A DNA stretch of 32,256 nt, from assembly GCA_019649035.1 (NCBI GenBank), contig BMAT01004532.1, positions 10,548 to 42,803 on the forward strand, written 5' to 3'. The notes beneath the pieces were generated by a model. That model worked only from the letters and a program-made list of their open reading frames with translations, was not told the origin of the DNA and did not search any database. Within the stretch, counting starts at the first letter, position 1. Each line of letters begins with the position of its first letter. The stretch comes from Elysia marginata (lineage: Eukaryota; Mollusca; Gastropoda; Plakobranchidae). Positions 19,072-30,399 of this stretch are shown here, in pieces. Both the position numbers and the translations under genes were made by a program.

Positions 19072-21054
19072 TGGTCCTGGACATGAACTGTAACTGTAAG
19101 GATATAGTTTAATGTATAATAAGCAAATGAGCACCATGCATCTAGAAATTTCTGACTCACATTCTTGTGTATTAATCTATTATCTATACTTTTTAATGGC
19201 ATACAAATGCTTAACTATATTATTATGCAAACTGCAAAAACAAAAATTGTATTGCTATTAAAAAATTAAGCTTATCGTTTGTATTGATATAAAACATGAA
19301 TATACTTACTTTTTGAATTCTACATTTATGTGTGTAACATTATATTTTTATTTTTTTTATAACAATATGTTTGATTTTTTTAAAGCTACAAATGTTTGAA
19401 GATCTTACTCAACACAGAATGTCTTGGAAAATGGTCTAAATTCTCTTATATAGGTGTACTTTGACTTCAAATCGGAATCTTTTCAATTTAAACACGATCT
19501 TTTCTTTAATGATCTCAGATATTAGTGATAATGTGGTTGTGTTACCAAATAACTATCTCAAGTGATAGCACACTGAAGAATTTAATAATAAATGTGAATA
19601 TCTTAAATTTTTGTGTCTTTGGAATATATGTGTCACCATTTTAGTTTTCAAAACAATTTTAGCAGCTTGAGAGCTTGGTGTTAAAGAAGTAATACTGTCA
19701 TATATTTCAATTCCTCGTTTGATTTTAAGTGCTTGTTACTTTGTGTGCTCAAGAGAATCATTTTTTTTAAAAATAAGCTTAACCAAGATTTTAGATATAA
19801 TATGAACCTTACAAATTTTCTTAAAATTTATGTAAGTACTTAGAATTAGATCTATTTGATTTTCTCAATAAGGATGTGACCTTCAAATAATTTTTTTGTC
19901 TTTGGGAATATGTTTTAAATGTTATGTGACATTTGTCACTTCTTTTTTTTATTCCTCAGTGAAAGATGTATAGAGATGAAATTTCGTTAAAAGTTAAGGC
20001 CTATACTCAAACAATTTTGTCCCAGATAGGCCACATCACTGCTTTCACTACATCTTAGATTGCTGGATTGTTGTTGGGGTGTATTGTTACAAAGCAGTGA
20101 AACAAAATCTTTGAAGTTATCTTTGGGTTACAGAGAGAGGTCCCCCTAAGCAAGCTTTATGTGTTAATTAATATCTTCATGTTGATATGTTTGTTATTTG
20201 ACCAGAGTAAAGGACCAATTTGGCTTTTGGCTCACCCTATTTGTCATGAATATTATTATATTTATAATCCTGAGCTTTTTTTACAAGTACAGCTTTTATA
20301 CCATGTTAGATATTTGGTGGCTGTGATGCCTTTTCAATTATTTCTAACCCAGTGATTCTCTTTTGTGCCCTTTCTTGTTGATTATAAACTTATCAAGGAT
20401 GCAAAATGTTCTTCTCAAGTGGTATTGACTTTTCAAGATTTGACTGGTTATAAGATGGTGTGTCAGAGTTTTTCTAGGATTGAAGTATTTTGTTTAAATT
20501 TTGAGAACTTAAGATAAATTATAATGATAGTTTACAGGGATATCAAGTTTGTAAGATTTTTTGTTATTCCGAGTTTTTACAGTTGTTTTTTTTTTCTTTT
20601 ACCATATATATCTTGTAATTTTGTTACCTGCTTATGTATTGACATTGAACAATTTTTATATTTTGCATGTAGGTAATCACCACATTTGTTCAGAGGTCTT
20701 AGAAACTTTTTTTTCCCTCAACAGGCCAAGTTGTCATGCTTTAACTTAGTTACGGTAGTTTATCTGCCCTTTGCTATTAGCTTCAAGGTCTCTTTAGAGA
20801 CAACACAGACATAGATGGATGCAATTTGTAAAGGTGGCTACAGATGTTGCCATAGATGATGCAAGCAATGGTGTGGAAATAATTATTGTCAGCAATGTTG
20901 CAAATAAAATGTTGCTTTCCTCCCGTCTAATCTTGTAGATGAACCCAAGCAATTATGAGTCGATTTTCTTGACATTTTTATATCAAGAGAATCTACTCAA
21001 TAGAAAGAGAAACGGGACCTCTTTACTCCAAGTTCGAATTTTGTTTTTGTTTGG

Positions 21055-21175
21055 TATAACAGAGGACAGACAGAGAGGAAATAGAAGCAGAAAGAGGAAA
21101 CAAAGAGGGGAGAGACTGAGAGAGGAGAGATTTGTATAGGCTGCGAGAGACATAGAGAGAGAGTGTGTGTGTGTG
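21055..21175. repeat. purine-rich (GA)n tract ending in (GT)n
   Basis: An almost pure A/G strand of GAGAGG, AGAAAG and GAGAGA words is followed by GTGTGTGTGTGT. This is microsatellite-like low-complexity DNA; open frames on both strands through it are not credible genes. Confidence 0.7.
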
Positions 21176-23991
21176 TTGCTACGTCTATCGAGGAATGCTT
21201 TCAGGAGCAAAAAAAGATACTAGGAGTGCAAAGTTATAAAAATTCTTAGGCAGAATAGACATTGCTTGCTGGTGGTAGAAACATGTTGACACTTTTTATT
21301 ATATGCCTAAATACCTTCTTGGTGCTTACATACCTTAGCGAATAAGACCTTGAACCATTGATCATATCTATATGACACTATAGAATATGATGAGGGTCAC
21401 AATTTCACTATATATTTTCTGCTGTAGGTTGCCAAATATTTTTGTGACATTTTTCTGGTGCAAATAGAAAGAATGGCGACACCATGGAGCATAAATCACT
21501 ATAATTATCATACAGCCATTATTATAATTTTGATAATGAGGGGGCTATTGAGGTGAAGCTTGTTATTGGTGCTTATTGAAAAAATGATTTGTAAAAAAAA
21601 ATGAGGGTTTTGCATTTTGATGCTGTTGTGTTATCCAAATTAGTTCAACTGTAACAATAAAAAATTAATTTGGAAAACTTTGGGAGATAATAATCATGTT
21701 TATGATTCAGATTTAAGTCCAAAATGTCTTTGGTACCTTTTTATTTTAATCATATAGCATGAATGACTTGCAAAAGTGCAGGACCTCAGAAAATGTTAAG
21801 TTTTAATTCCACTGATGAAATTATTTTTAATTGGGATAATATTTGTAACAAGATAGCACAATGTATTTGGTTATGTAAATATTCATCTGTTGTATTTTGT
21901 AAGTAATTTGGTTAGCACTAATTTTCATCTACATTTGTACATTTTGTAATTAGATTCGCGCTTTCTACGTTTATTTTCTTTCCTTTGAGGATTGGACATA
22001 TTTCCTTAAACCACCTGACTACTTTTTGTGTATGGTAGGAAGAGATTTCTAATCATCTATTATTATTTGTCTGCCTAGTACTAAGCCGTTCTGTTGCAAC
22101 TGATAAAAGCTTTCTGGAGAGAATAGTTATCTTTTATATGGCCATGCAATGTTTAATGCATTTTTTATGGTCACTTGATTTTGTTAATATTTCTGGCAAG
22201 AAATTTTAAGTTTAATAAAAAGAGTATTACAAGTTTCAAAAGTTGTCCTGTAATTAATTTGATGTTTGCATTTTCAAAACATAGTAATAACTTTCTTTAA
22301 AAATTAAAGTATTTAAACTGGAAATTGACAAGTGTTCATAAAATTTGAAAATTCAAATTTAGAAGACTGATTAATAGGAAAGTTGTAGGCTCAGGGCTAA
22401 AATTGTCGTAATTAGTCTCAGTTTTTCTTTCTAGTCTAGTCGGTGTTCATGAACAATTTTTGACTAAGACTAACTACATTAAAAAATGTGGGGGAATTCC
22501 CGGAAACCAAATTGACATCATAGAGGAAAAGCTATGGAAAAAGAAAATAAAGTAAGAATGAAAGTCCATCAAACTTTTTTTTATATACACAGCACGGCGA
22601 GGGGGGAATCTCCCATTTCCTATGAAAATGTAAAAGTTTTTTTAAGTTATATGAATTTTAAGGAAATCCTCAAAACATAATAAGCTTCTATAAAATATTC
22701 TAATGATATATGACCTTAAATCTTCTCATTTTGGCTTAAGTTTAGCAAGGTTAACATCATTTCTTTTTTACAGGAAAGAAAGAGACTTAGGCCCAAGTTC
22801 TACTGCTTAGTCCACACCCAGGCAGTGTGTAAATTTAGGCTGAAATTTTAGACTAGAACAAATCCATGAATACGAATATAGGCCTACATTTAGGCTCCCG
22901 CTCAATTTAATCTATTATTTTGGCTTCATCCTCTACATGAATTCCTCTCCTAGAATGAATTTCAATTTGCATTTCTTGTGCATGAATAATCAATATGGAA
23001 AGGGTCTCCTCCACAAAAAACCCCCCTTAAATTCATGAAAAGAAAAATAAAAGTTCAAGAAAATAACAAAAGAATAGGATCAAGAAGGAAACGTTTGTTT
23101 TGACCAAGCAAAGGCCTTTGCATTAATTATCCGTATTATTTAAAATAGAGGCATTGCATTCTATGCGTTATACATTGTATCTCTAAGCACCATTGGTAGT
23201 GACAAAACTTACCTAACTAGCAAAGCTAAATCAGCAACATATTGATAGGAGTAAACTTTAGATTGGGGGTATATTGGCGGGATTTCTTGGCAAGTAGGGG
23301 TCACAATTGTAATAAAAGAAGGGAAAATTATTACATAAACAAATTTGTTGCAAATTAGGTTTCCAAAATAGCTGCTACAGACTAAAAATAGCAATATTTT
23401 TTAAACATTATATCAATTATCATCACTCTAAATTGTTTGTTTAGCTTCAAACTTGGCACACAAGTACAATTTTGTATGCGTTTTCCTGAGAAGTAAAAGG
23501 GTTAGATTTAAATAAGTGAACAAAAAGTTATAGAGATTCAATAAGATGTTAATATAAGTGATGCTTAATTAAATAAGTAAAATTCGCAGAAAATCAATTT
23601 GTAACATAGTCATGTTTCTTTTTTAGGTTTACAGGATAGACTAAGGTAACAGCATGCTGTGTGCGAAATTTGGAGAAAATTGAACCATTTTCATAGATTT
23701 TACAGCACATGAAAGATCTGAAATGCATGTATTAAGAAAAACTGTAAAACAAAATTTTTAAAACAGATTAACCTTTCTGTACCAGACATATATTGAATAT
23801 TGTAATAATTTGAGAACTGTTTCTCACAGAGAAATGGTTTAGCTAAATAGAAAACGCCAAAACACTATTTCTGAGTAAAATAAACTCAGGAAAGGTTTTG
23901 GAGTCCAAAAGTTTGAATAATCAGTACGTTACTCATATTGAATTTGCTGAAAATTTATTAAAAGTTGAACTTGTGTCCTAAATCAATAATA

Positions 23992-25249
23992 TACTGAGCA
24001 CCAATAGAAACGCAACATGACATTCCTTATTTTCGCGCTCATGCACGCTTGAAAGAAAGGTTAGTGAGTTGATTTTTTGTGTGTTGTGAGTAGCAACACA
24101 TCTGAGCATGAGTTCAAGCACACTCCCGAGCATACATTGTAGTTTGTCAGTCAGGGTGAGCAATTTGCGAATACCCTGTAATAAATGTAAAATCCTTGCT
24201 TGTAGAAAAGCCACGTGGTCGAGATTCTCAAAATTACACACAAGGGTACCTTACAACGTGCCCAATAAATATTCGCCATTTTTAGAATTAAACGATTTTA
24301 TTTAAATTACAAAATGCAACGCTTATCTGAAGTTGATTGCCATCTTGCTTTAGGACTGCTCCAAACAGGTCTTCCTATCAGCAAAGTTTCCCTCCGTATA
24401 AATGTAAACAGGACGACGATTTTCAGACTCAGACAATGTCTACATGAGACGGATACGGTGAGTGATCGGCCCCGTTCTGGGAGGCCTAGGTGCACTACGC
24501 AGAGACAAGACAGAAACCTTGTCACAAATCATATGAACAACAGATTTCTTTCAGCTTCAGCTTCATCGCGTCAGACAAGAGGAAGAAATAATCAACGTAT
24601 AAGTGCAAACACAGTAAGAGGGCGTTTATCTACTTCTGGCCTACGTGCTCATCGCCCCCATCCTGACCCAGCGTCACTGACACCAACATAGGCTATGGGC
24701 TCAGGAACATGCCGCGTGGGATCGCATCCGATGGCAGTCTCATATTCAGTGACCAACCTCGATTCTGCATTGACCATGCTGATGGCCGTGTAGGTGTATG
24801 GAGAAGAAGCGGTGAAAGATACCAAGTAGAATGTGTTAGAGAACACGACAGGTGGGGCGGGGCCTCTTTCGATGGGACGTCGATGTGCTACTGTACTGGA
24901 AGCCCAAGGGGGGCACATACATTATTAGCCGGAGCCTTGATTTGAAATTAAATTCTGAAGACTTATCTACTGAACAGGTACGTAAAAATGTGGTCAAAAT
25001 TGCTGTACAGTTTGCATTGTGGAATTTTACCAATGGTATCCTGTTTTCATAACTACTACTTTATTAAGAGTCTTTTGTTTTTATCTAATTTCCTCATCCT
25101 CAGAGGCCGCCGATGAACGTGGCTCCATTTAAGTTGAAAAAGCTATAAATAACCTTTAAAATGATGTATCACATGTCTCATTTATTCCCTTGCAGTTTTC
25201 AGTAATATATATTGAAGATTCGATGTTGCATTTCTTTAAGCGGTCAGTA
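23992..25249 (+). mobile_element. Tc1-like transposon, complete ends, internally deleted
   Basis: Terminal inverted repeats start TACTGA and share 21 of 27 positions (left 23992-24018, right 25223-25249), both ending GCAACAT. TA dinucleotides flank at 23990-23991 and 25250-25251, the Tc1/mariner target duplication. The 1258-bp length is short for the usual ~1.6 kb. It encloses a transposase relic on the plus strand. Confidence 0.9.
24314..24928 (+). pseudogene. Tc1-like transposase relic, catalytic core deleted
   Basis: Starts MQRLSEVDCHLALGLLQTG, with paired helix-turn-helix DNA-binding motifs (NRTTIFRLRQ, residues 32-41) and the GRPR AT-hook-like box at 56-59, then RISANTVRGRL. A frame break near 24685 is followed by LWAQEHAAWDRI, another break, FSDQPRF (first catalytic aspartate region; FSDES is usual) and DHADGRVGVWRRSGERYQ. 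At about 24860-24872 the sequence jumps straight to the family C-terminus (GRRCATVLEAQGGHIHY, stop 24926-24928), so the second aspartate and the D/E are gone. Non-functional as a transposase. Confidence 0.88.
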
Positions 25250-25251
25250 TA

Positions 25252-26218
25252 TTTTCCAACTAGAGAGATTTTACTTTAAAAAAGTTTGAACATTTAATTG
25301 GAGCCACCCTAATACCACCAAAACTTCTCTTAATTTTTATGGCATCATAATATTATGTAAAAGACATCTAACTGAAATTTAAGTTGTAAATGTCTGGAAT
25401 TTCATAAAAGGCAAGACAAAAGGTTTCAGCAGTTGGTGCATACATTTATTACATCTTCTTAAGAGTATCGGATGCGATCTATAAAAAAAAATCGCTGAAG
25501 GATCTGTCAGCTTTATTGTCCATATATTCTAACGTTCAATAGGCTGCTTCAAGGCCTCTTTACAAAAATAAGCCATTAAACAGAAGAAAATGTTGCAGCT
25601 TGGTCATAGGCCTAACAGTTTTCAGTTACTTGGAGCTCGTTTATTGATCTTATGACCTACACCTACCGGTACTGACGGAGATTTCAGGCAAGCGCAATTC
25701 TATAAACTAGAAATTGAAGTCAGGTAATTAAAGTGTTGTTTTCGCTTACTGACAATGGAAAGGGTGTATATGAGTAAGATGGGTCTATTTGTTTCACAAA
25801 TAAGTCACATTTTTGCTTTAAAATGTTTTTTCTTTAAAACGTATTTAACCAAGATACTTGCCAGCATTTTTACTTATTTTGGATCACTGATTCCAAAAAT
25901 GTAACTAGTCTTTAACTCCCATGAGTATTTGCAAAATTTAGTTTTTGGAATATTCCCAGCAAGATCTAATTTTTGGAATTCCTGTTGTTGATCCATCTCT
26001 CCAAAAATCGTACAATAATGCCAGGCGTCTCCTAATGTAAAAAAAACCAAACTTTGTCTAATTCTAGAAATAAAATCGGATTTTGCGCCCACACACACAG
26101 ACCCGTCTCAAAGCAACAGATTGTTTCTAGATCGTACAATAGATTGCAAAATATCAGGTACCCTTTGTGTTGATTATTTGAGAGGTTCATAGTTCCCTCC
26201 TCTTTCATTCTTCTTTTC
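25252..26218. other. AT-rich intergenic stretch
   Basis: No recognisable gene or repeat. A 74-codon minus frame (25874..26098) has no known features. Confidence 0.45.
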
Positions 26219-26231
26219 TAATGTGATGCAG

Positions 26232-26299
26232 ACGCCACTGTAGAAGTGGACAGACTTCATGAAACCCTTGATAAAACAAAGGAAGAACTTAATGCTTAA
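26232..26299 (+). CDS. possible terminal coding exon of an unidentified gene
   Basis: A strong pyrimidine tract (CTCCCTCCTCTTTCATTCTT) and GATGCAG precede an open stretch ATVEVDRLHETLDKTKEELN ending Ala-stop (TAA 26297-26299). The peptide is charged and heptad-like, as in a coiled coil, and reads more like protein than the surrounding DNA. No upstream exon is identified, and splicing from GLYAT-like exon 4 would put it out of frame. May be chance. Confidence 0.25.
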
Positions 26300-27895
26300 T
26301 TCTTATTTGTGCTACTGATGCTTGCAAAACTAGCATGCACAGTTGAAACATAGCTATTTCAACACTGAGATGCGCAACTGTAGGTCTAATTTTTAGGAAA
26401 TTTTATATTTGTATTACATTTAGCAAAAAGAATTAAAACTTTATATTAACACTAAATGTGAATTCACATTACTTAAAAATGAGAAAATAAGTTGCCTAAA
26501 CTAAGTTCCATATTATCAAGTATTTAGATTATCCATTTTTAATTATTGGACTTGACTTATTTTAGTTTTTCCTCGCTAGTGTCATTCATCACAATATCTC
26601 ATGTGCTCCATGTGGATGGAACTAACCCTATGGTACATATATCTCGCATTCTATCCAAATACATTAAGTCCTTAGTCACAAAGCATAGTTTTGAGATAAA
26701 GGCTTTGAAAGTTTAGTGGATTTTCAGAAGTCATGTTTTTTATTTTAGATATTGATGCAAAAATCATTTCTGTACAGTTTTCGCACCTGATTTGAGTTGA
26801 AATTTCATGTCTTATGTGTTAAATTTTAATTGGCATGGTTTCTAAGGAATTTACACCTCTAATGTTGCCTAAACTTTAAAAACGATTTCCTCCCTTTTCT
26901 GAAATTTCACAAGTCTTAACCCTGCTAACTTCAAATGGCTACATGTATGACTTCACACAGAAGCATTACAGAGCTTTTTTGTTTGTTGTGTTTGAACTGA
27001 AAGTTGAAAATACTAGATTTTCTCTGATACCGATATCTTACCATTTTCTAATTCAACTTAATACTTCTTTTCAATGTTTGCAAGACATATGTTTGTTCTG
27101 GATAACTAAAAGGTTTCAAGCAGGCAAAGACACCTGAACTCTTTCCAGTCTGGCTGCTTCACAACCAAGATTATTCTCCGACAGGTGAAGGACCATAACA
27201 AAAGACACTTAGTCTCATGGTTAGTAAAAGAAAATCAGTAACTTTGTTATGTTTAATTGCCACAGGTAACTTGATATTTCTATGCATTTATTTCAGTTCC
27301 CGGTACTCAGTTGCTTAACCCAAGAATCAGAAACACTTTACTTGAAAAGATGAACAGGAATGTCCTTTTTCAGTTATATTCAGAAAGTTTGAATGGCATC
27401 CTTGGATGAAGTTCCACAATTATACTTGTAATGATTAATCAGCTCAAGGTACTGGAAAACATGAAGATGGCTTGCTTTCCAGAACTGAGTAAATCTGTAA
27501 CTCTCAAAAGGAGAGAAAATGTTTTCAGATAAGTGCCAAGTTTGGAATTTCGATTTTTCCCCCGCGCCTGTAACATGTTTTTGACCCGCTTGGTCATTTT
27601 GTCATCCATATACATGTACTATGAGAGGTAAGGTTTGTTTACTCTCTGTCTCTAACTATGATATAGTTTTAGAGTATTATTTCTATTGTCTCTAATAGTC
27701 TAAACCCTCCATGGAGACGCAAACGAGGCACTTCCCACTTTCTTGGTCCAGGTTAGAACTGCACCTGCAATTGATCACCTTGGATCAAAATCTTTGCACA
27801 AGTGTAATGCTATGGTAAATTTGTTAAGCATTAGTGCCCTTTATCTAGTCTAACAGGATTATAAAAAATTACAAGAGTACAGCAAGTAGGCTAGC
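26300..27895. other. AT-rich intergenic stretch
   Basis: No supported gene, repeat array or transposon end found. The 64-codon plus frame at 26943..27137 has no recognisable domain. Confidence 0.45.
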
Positions 27896-28062
27896 AGTAG
27901 TGAGATCAAAGATTGGACTATGTTGAAAGAAAATTCGTTATAGCAGATGAGCTGTCTAGAACAGGAAAAGATCAAGTCTCTAGCCTGCCGAATGTTGAGA
28001 ACTACATTTTATTTCCAGAAGCAGCTCTAGAAATTAGCAGACAGAAGATTTTCATAGGTGTA
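27862..28062 (+). mobile_element. possible Ty3/gypsy retrotransposon RNase H scrap
   Basis: A plus-strand frame reads DYVERKFVIADELSRTGK. The I-A-D-x-L-S-R string is the hallmark at the end of Ty3/gypsy RNase H, where Y-x-P-G-K precedes it. Upstream codons (ITRVQQ, then several stops) could correspond to the decayed preceding helix. Only this short piece is recognisable; no LTRs or integrase seen. Confidence 0.35.
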
Positions 28063-28099
28063 TTTTGGTTATATATACCTTGGGTATCGAAAAAATAGA

Positions 28100-29190
28100 A
28101 TAATCTTTTGGATATATAGACTGCAGGTTCTTTAAAATGTGTGATATTTAAAAAAAAATATTTTCAACCTGAGCATATAGTGTTTGACAGAAAGAAAGGG
28201 TGAAAAAATCCATGCTTCTGGTATTTTAATAGTCGATTGGAGAATGTGAAGATACACATGGTTACTTGGGAAGTGCTTTTTTATCTTTTGTTCCAGTAAT
28301 TTGCTCAGGAACTAAATTGTGGTTAAATTTATCGTATCTGTTTGTCATGGAAATTACGTTGGCTTAGTGCACTGGTATAAACTTTTTTTCAGTATCTTGC
28401 TTGCCTCCTCTCTTTCCTCCCAGCCATTTCCTAAATACATGAAATGTGGTCGCACAAGTTTTTGCACCTGTTTTGGGAGGTAAATTGTGAAGGCTTTCCC
28501 ACCAAGCATAGAGAGGGATTTTTTTTGTTTTGTTTCGAAGAATGAAGCTCATGAATGGGATGGGTTGTATTCCATAATAGAATGCTTCATGGACATACCA
28601 TAATGAGTAAAAGAAAATTATAGTGAAGCCTAAAGCAATGAAAATGTCACAGTTAGGGGCATTGGATGATGCCAGAGTTGAATAGAGGTTTAGAGAAATA
28701 CAAGTTGCAAAGATAGATTGATTTTATTTATTAGACATATTCTAACGAGACTGCGATCTTTTTGGCTGAAACATAATGGGTCGATGACTATCCCTGAGAG
28801 CTATATATTTAAAACAGTATAATGAATACATGTATAGGCTAAATCAAAAAGTAATAAAATGTATATAAATAGAATCTATACTCAAATTTCAAAGTGTATC
28901 AAACTGAATAGTGAAAAAAATTCAAGTGTCTGACCCCATATTCCCTTTGAACCATGCTGATAAGGTGATTGGGTTTTCTGTATGTATTTAGAGATACATA
29001 TTTTACCAATAAGTATAGTGTGATTGATATTGTTGTTAGTATCCTATTTTTTTTAACAATATTTGTTGCTTCTTTTACATGTATCTTCATTGTTAGTTTT
29101 TTTGATTACTTTTAAATGCAAAAATTCAGCACACAATTCTGATTGGAGGAAAAAAACCGAAAGGAACTTTCTCTGCCCATTTATTTTGAT
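28100..29190. other. AT-rich intergenic stretch
   Basis: No coding or repeat structure that I can support. Confidence 0.4.
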
Positions 29191-29201
29191 TCACACACAT
29201 G

Positions 29202-29270
29202 GACCCCCCCCCCCCCTTTAAAAGTATTAAAAAAAACAAAAACAACAACAAAAACAAGAAAGAAAAAGGG
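29202..29270. repeat. poly-C run followed by A-rich low-complexity tract
   Basis: About a dozen C residues (29202-29216) then A-rich sequence with AACAACA and AAGAAAG words. Length is prone to sequencing error. Confidence 0.7.
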
Positions 29271-29778
29271 AGCGAACTCACAAGTTAGAGTTAAGAAAAT
29301 TAGAATAGTTTTTAATTTAACAATCATGACACAGAAACAAAATGAGTTGACAAGCAAAAATATCCCCAAAAGGGGCTTCAATATATAAATGTATACGATT
29401 AGTTGACTTGAAACAGCTCAGCTTTCAAACTCAACAAGTGCAGAACATGCAAATAGAAAAAAGAAAACCAATAAAATAATTACAAAAGACTGTATCACAG
29501 GAAGATAATAGTTTGTCACAATGAAAAAATGGTGGTCAAATAAGAACAAAAATCAAAACATGCAATACTGAAGATAGGCATAATAACAATATTTTTTATC
29601 TAAACTATGGTTGAAGTCTTGTGACAAAAACTTAGATATGCCGTTAGTTTGAATTCATTAAAACATTTAATTAAAGGTTCAGCTGACTCCAAATAACTCA
29701 AACATGGATTTCAAACATTATTTTAATGAGAACGGTATTCACATAATCAGTTTTATGCCTCTTTTGTAATGTCTACAG

Positions 29779-30090
29779 ATGGTTCAAATTTTTGATGATT
29801 GGAAATCAAGTTTTGTTATTAAGGACTGTACCCTGTCCTCCTATTTTCCAGTAATGCCAAATCATAATGATCAGATATCTTTCTGGTATAACATTGCCAT
29901 AAATTCACACAGCTATCACTGCCTAGCAGATAAGGAAAATGAATCATTGACTGTATACGTTGCAACATCTGAATCATTTGAACTGGCTGCAAGACGGCTT
30001 AAAAAAATCTGGTTGTCTTACTTTTGTAACAGGAAGAAGTTGTGCTTAAAGTTTATAGAAACATCAATGGCATTTACTTGCTTTGCATAA
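29779..30090 (+). CDS. 103-codon ORF behind a good splice acceptor, unidentified
   Basis: TTTTGTAATGTCTACAG (AG at 29777-29778) directly precedes ATG. The frame runs 103 codons to TAA with mixed composition: aromatic, charged and cysteine residues, no low complexity, no obvious signal peptide or membrane span. It ends LKFIETSMAFTCFA. Downstream, AATAAA near 30147 is followed within a few bases by a genomic A12 run (30157-30168), as in a retrocopy or simply a T/A-rich flank. I do not recognise the protein. It may be an internal or last exon, a retrocopy or a chance ORF. Confidence 0.3.
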   Translation: MVQIFDDWKSSFVIKDCTLSSYFPVMPNHNDQISFWYNIAINSHSYHCLADKENESLTVYVATSESFELAARRLKKIWLSYFCNRKKLCLKFIETSMAFTCFA

Positions 30091-30262
30091 ATCATAAATT
30101 GAGAACATAACCAAAATGAACACAATACATGTAGTTTGCTTGAAAAAATAAAGTTTAAAAAAAAAAAACAACTACCTTTGAAGATTCATACAGTAAAAAA
30201 TCGTATACATGTATACAAAGAATATAATAGACATCAGAGTAGTAAGATACTCATCGGGAGCT

Positions 30263-30390
30263 AGATAGCAGGAAGTCTTCAGAGAAGAAACCCCCCTCAT
30301 AGCAAGTGTTTCGGCCCTAAACTTCTGACACTCTAAGGGGGCCGGGCCACATCTGGGTCATGACTCCAGACGCCTCCCTGCTACCTTTCT
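30263..30390. repeat. ~128-bp GC-richer foldback element
   Basis: Outer arms AGATAGCAGGAAGTCTTCAG (30263 on) and the complement of CTCCAGACGCCTCCCTGCTACCTTTCT (30364-30390) pair imperfectly. Inner arms CCCCCTCATAGCAAGTGT (30292-30309) and ACACTCTAAGGGGG (30328-30341) pair with small bulges around a loop near 30310-30327. It stands out in base composition from its AT-rich flanks. A small MITE or structured RNA element; identity unknown. Confidence 0.5.
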
Positions 30391-30399
30391 ATAATAAAG

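Larger units (their letters stand above)
18361..23989 (+). other. 3' UTR and 3' flank of the GLYAT-like gene
   Basis: Over 5.6 kb of AT-rich DNA without a recognisable coding exon. AATAAA signals occur at 18699-18704, 19014-19019, 19066-19071 and near 22214, so the 3' UTR could be ~0.35 kb or several kb long. A 3' splice-like site TTTTTTACAG near 22770 precedes a short open frame of unknown meaning. Confidence 0.5.

Noticed and set aside
20983-21210. Open frames on both strands over the GA-rich tract
   Set aside because: Produced by the purine/pyrimidine strand bias of a microsatellite-like region.
24649-24918. 89-codon minus-strand ORF
   Set aside because: It is the antisense shadow of the Tc1 transposase relic on the plus strand.
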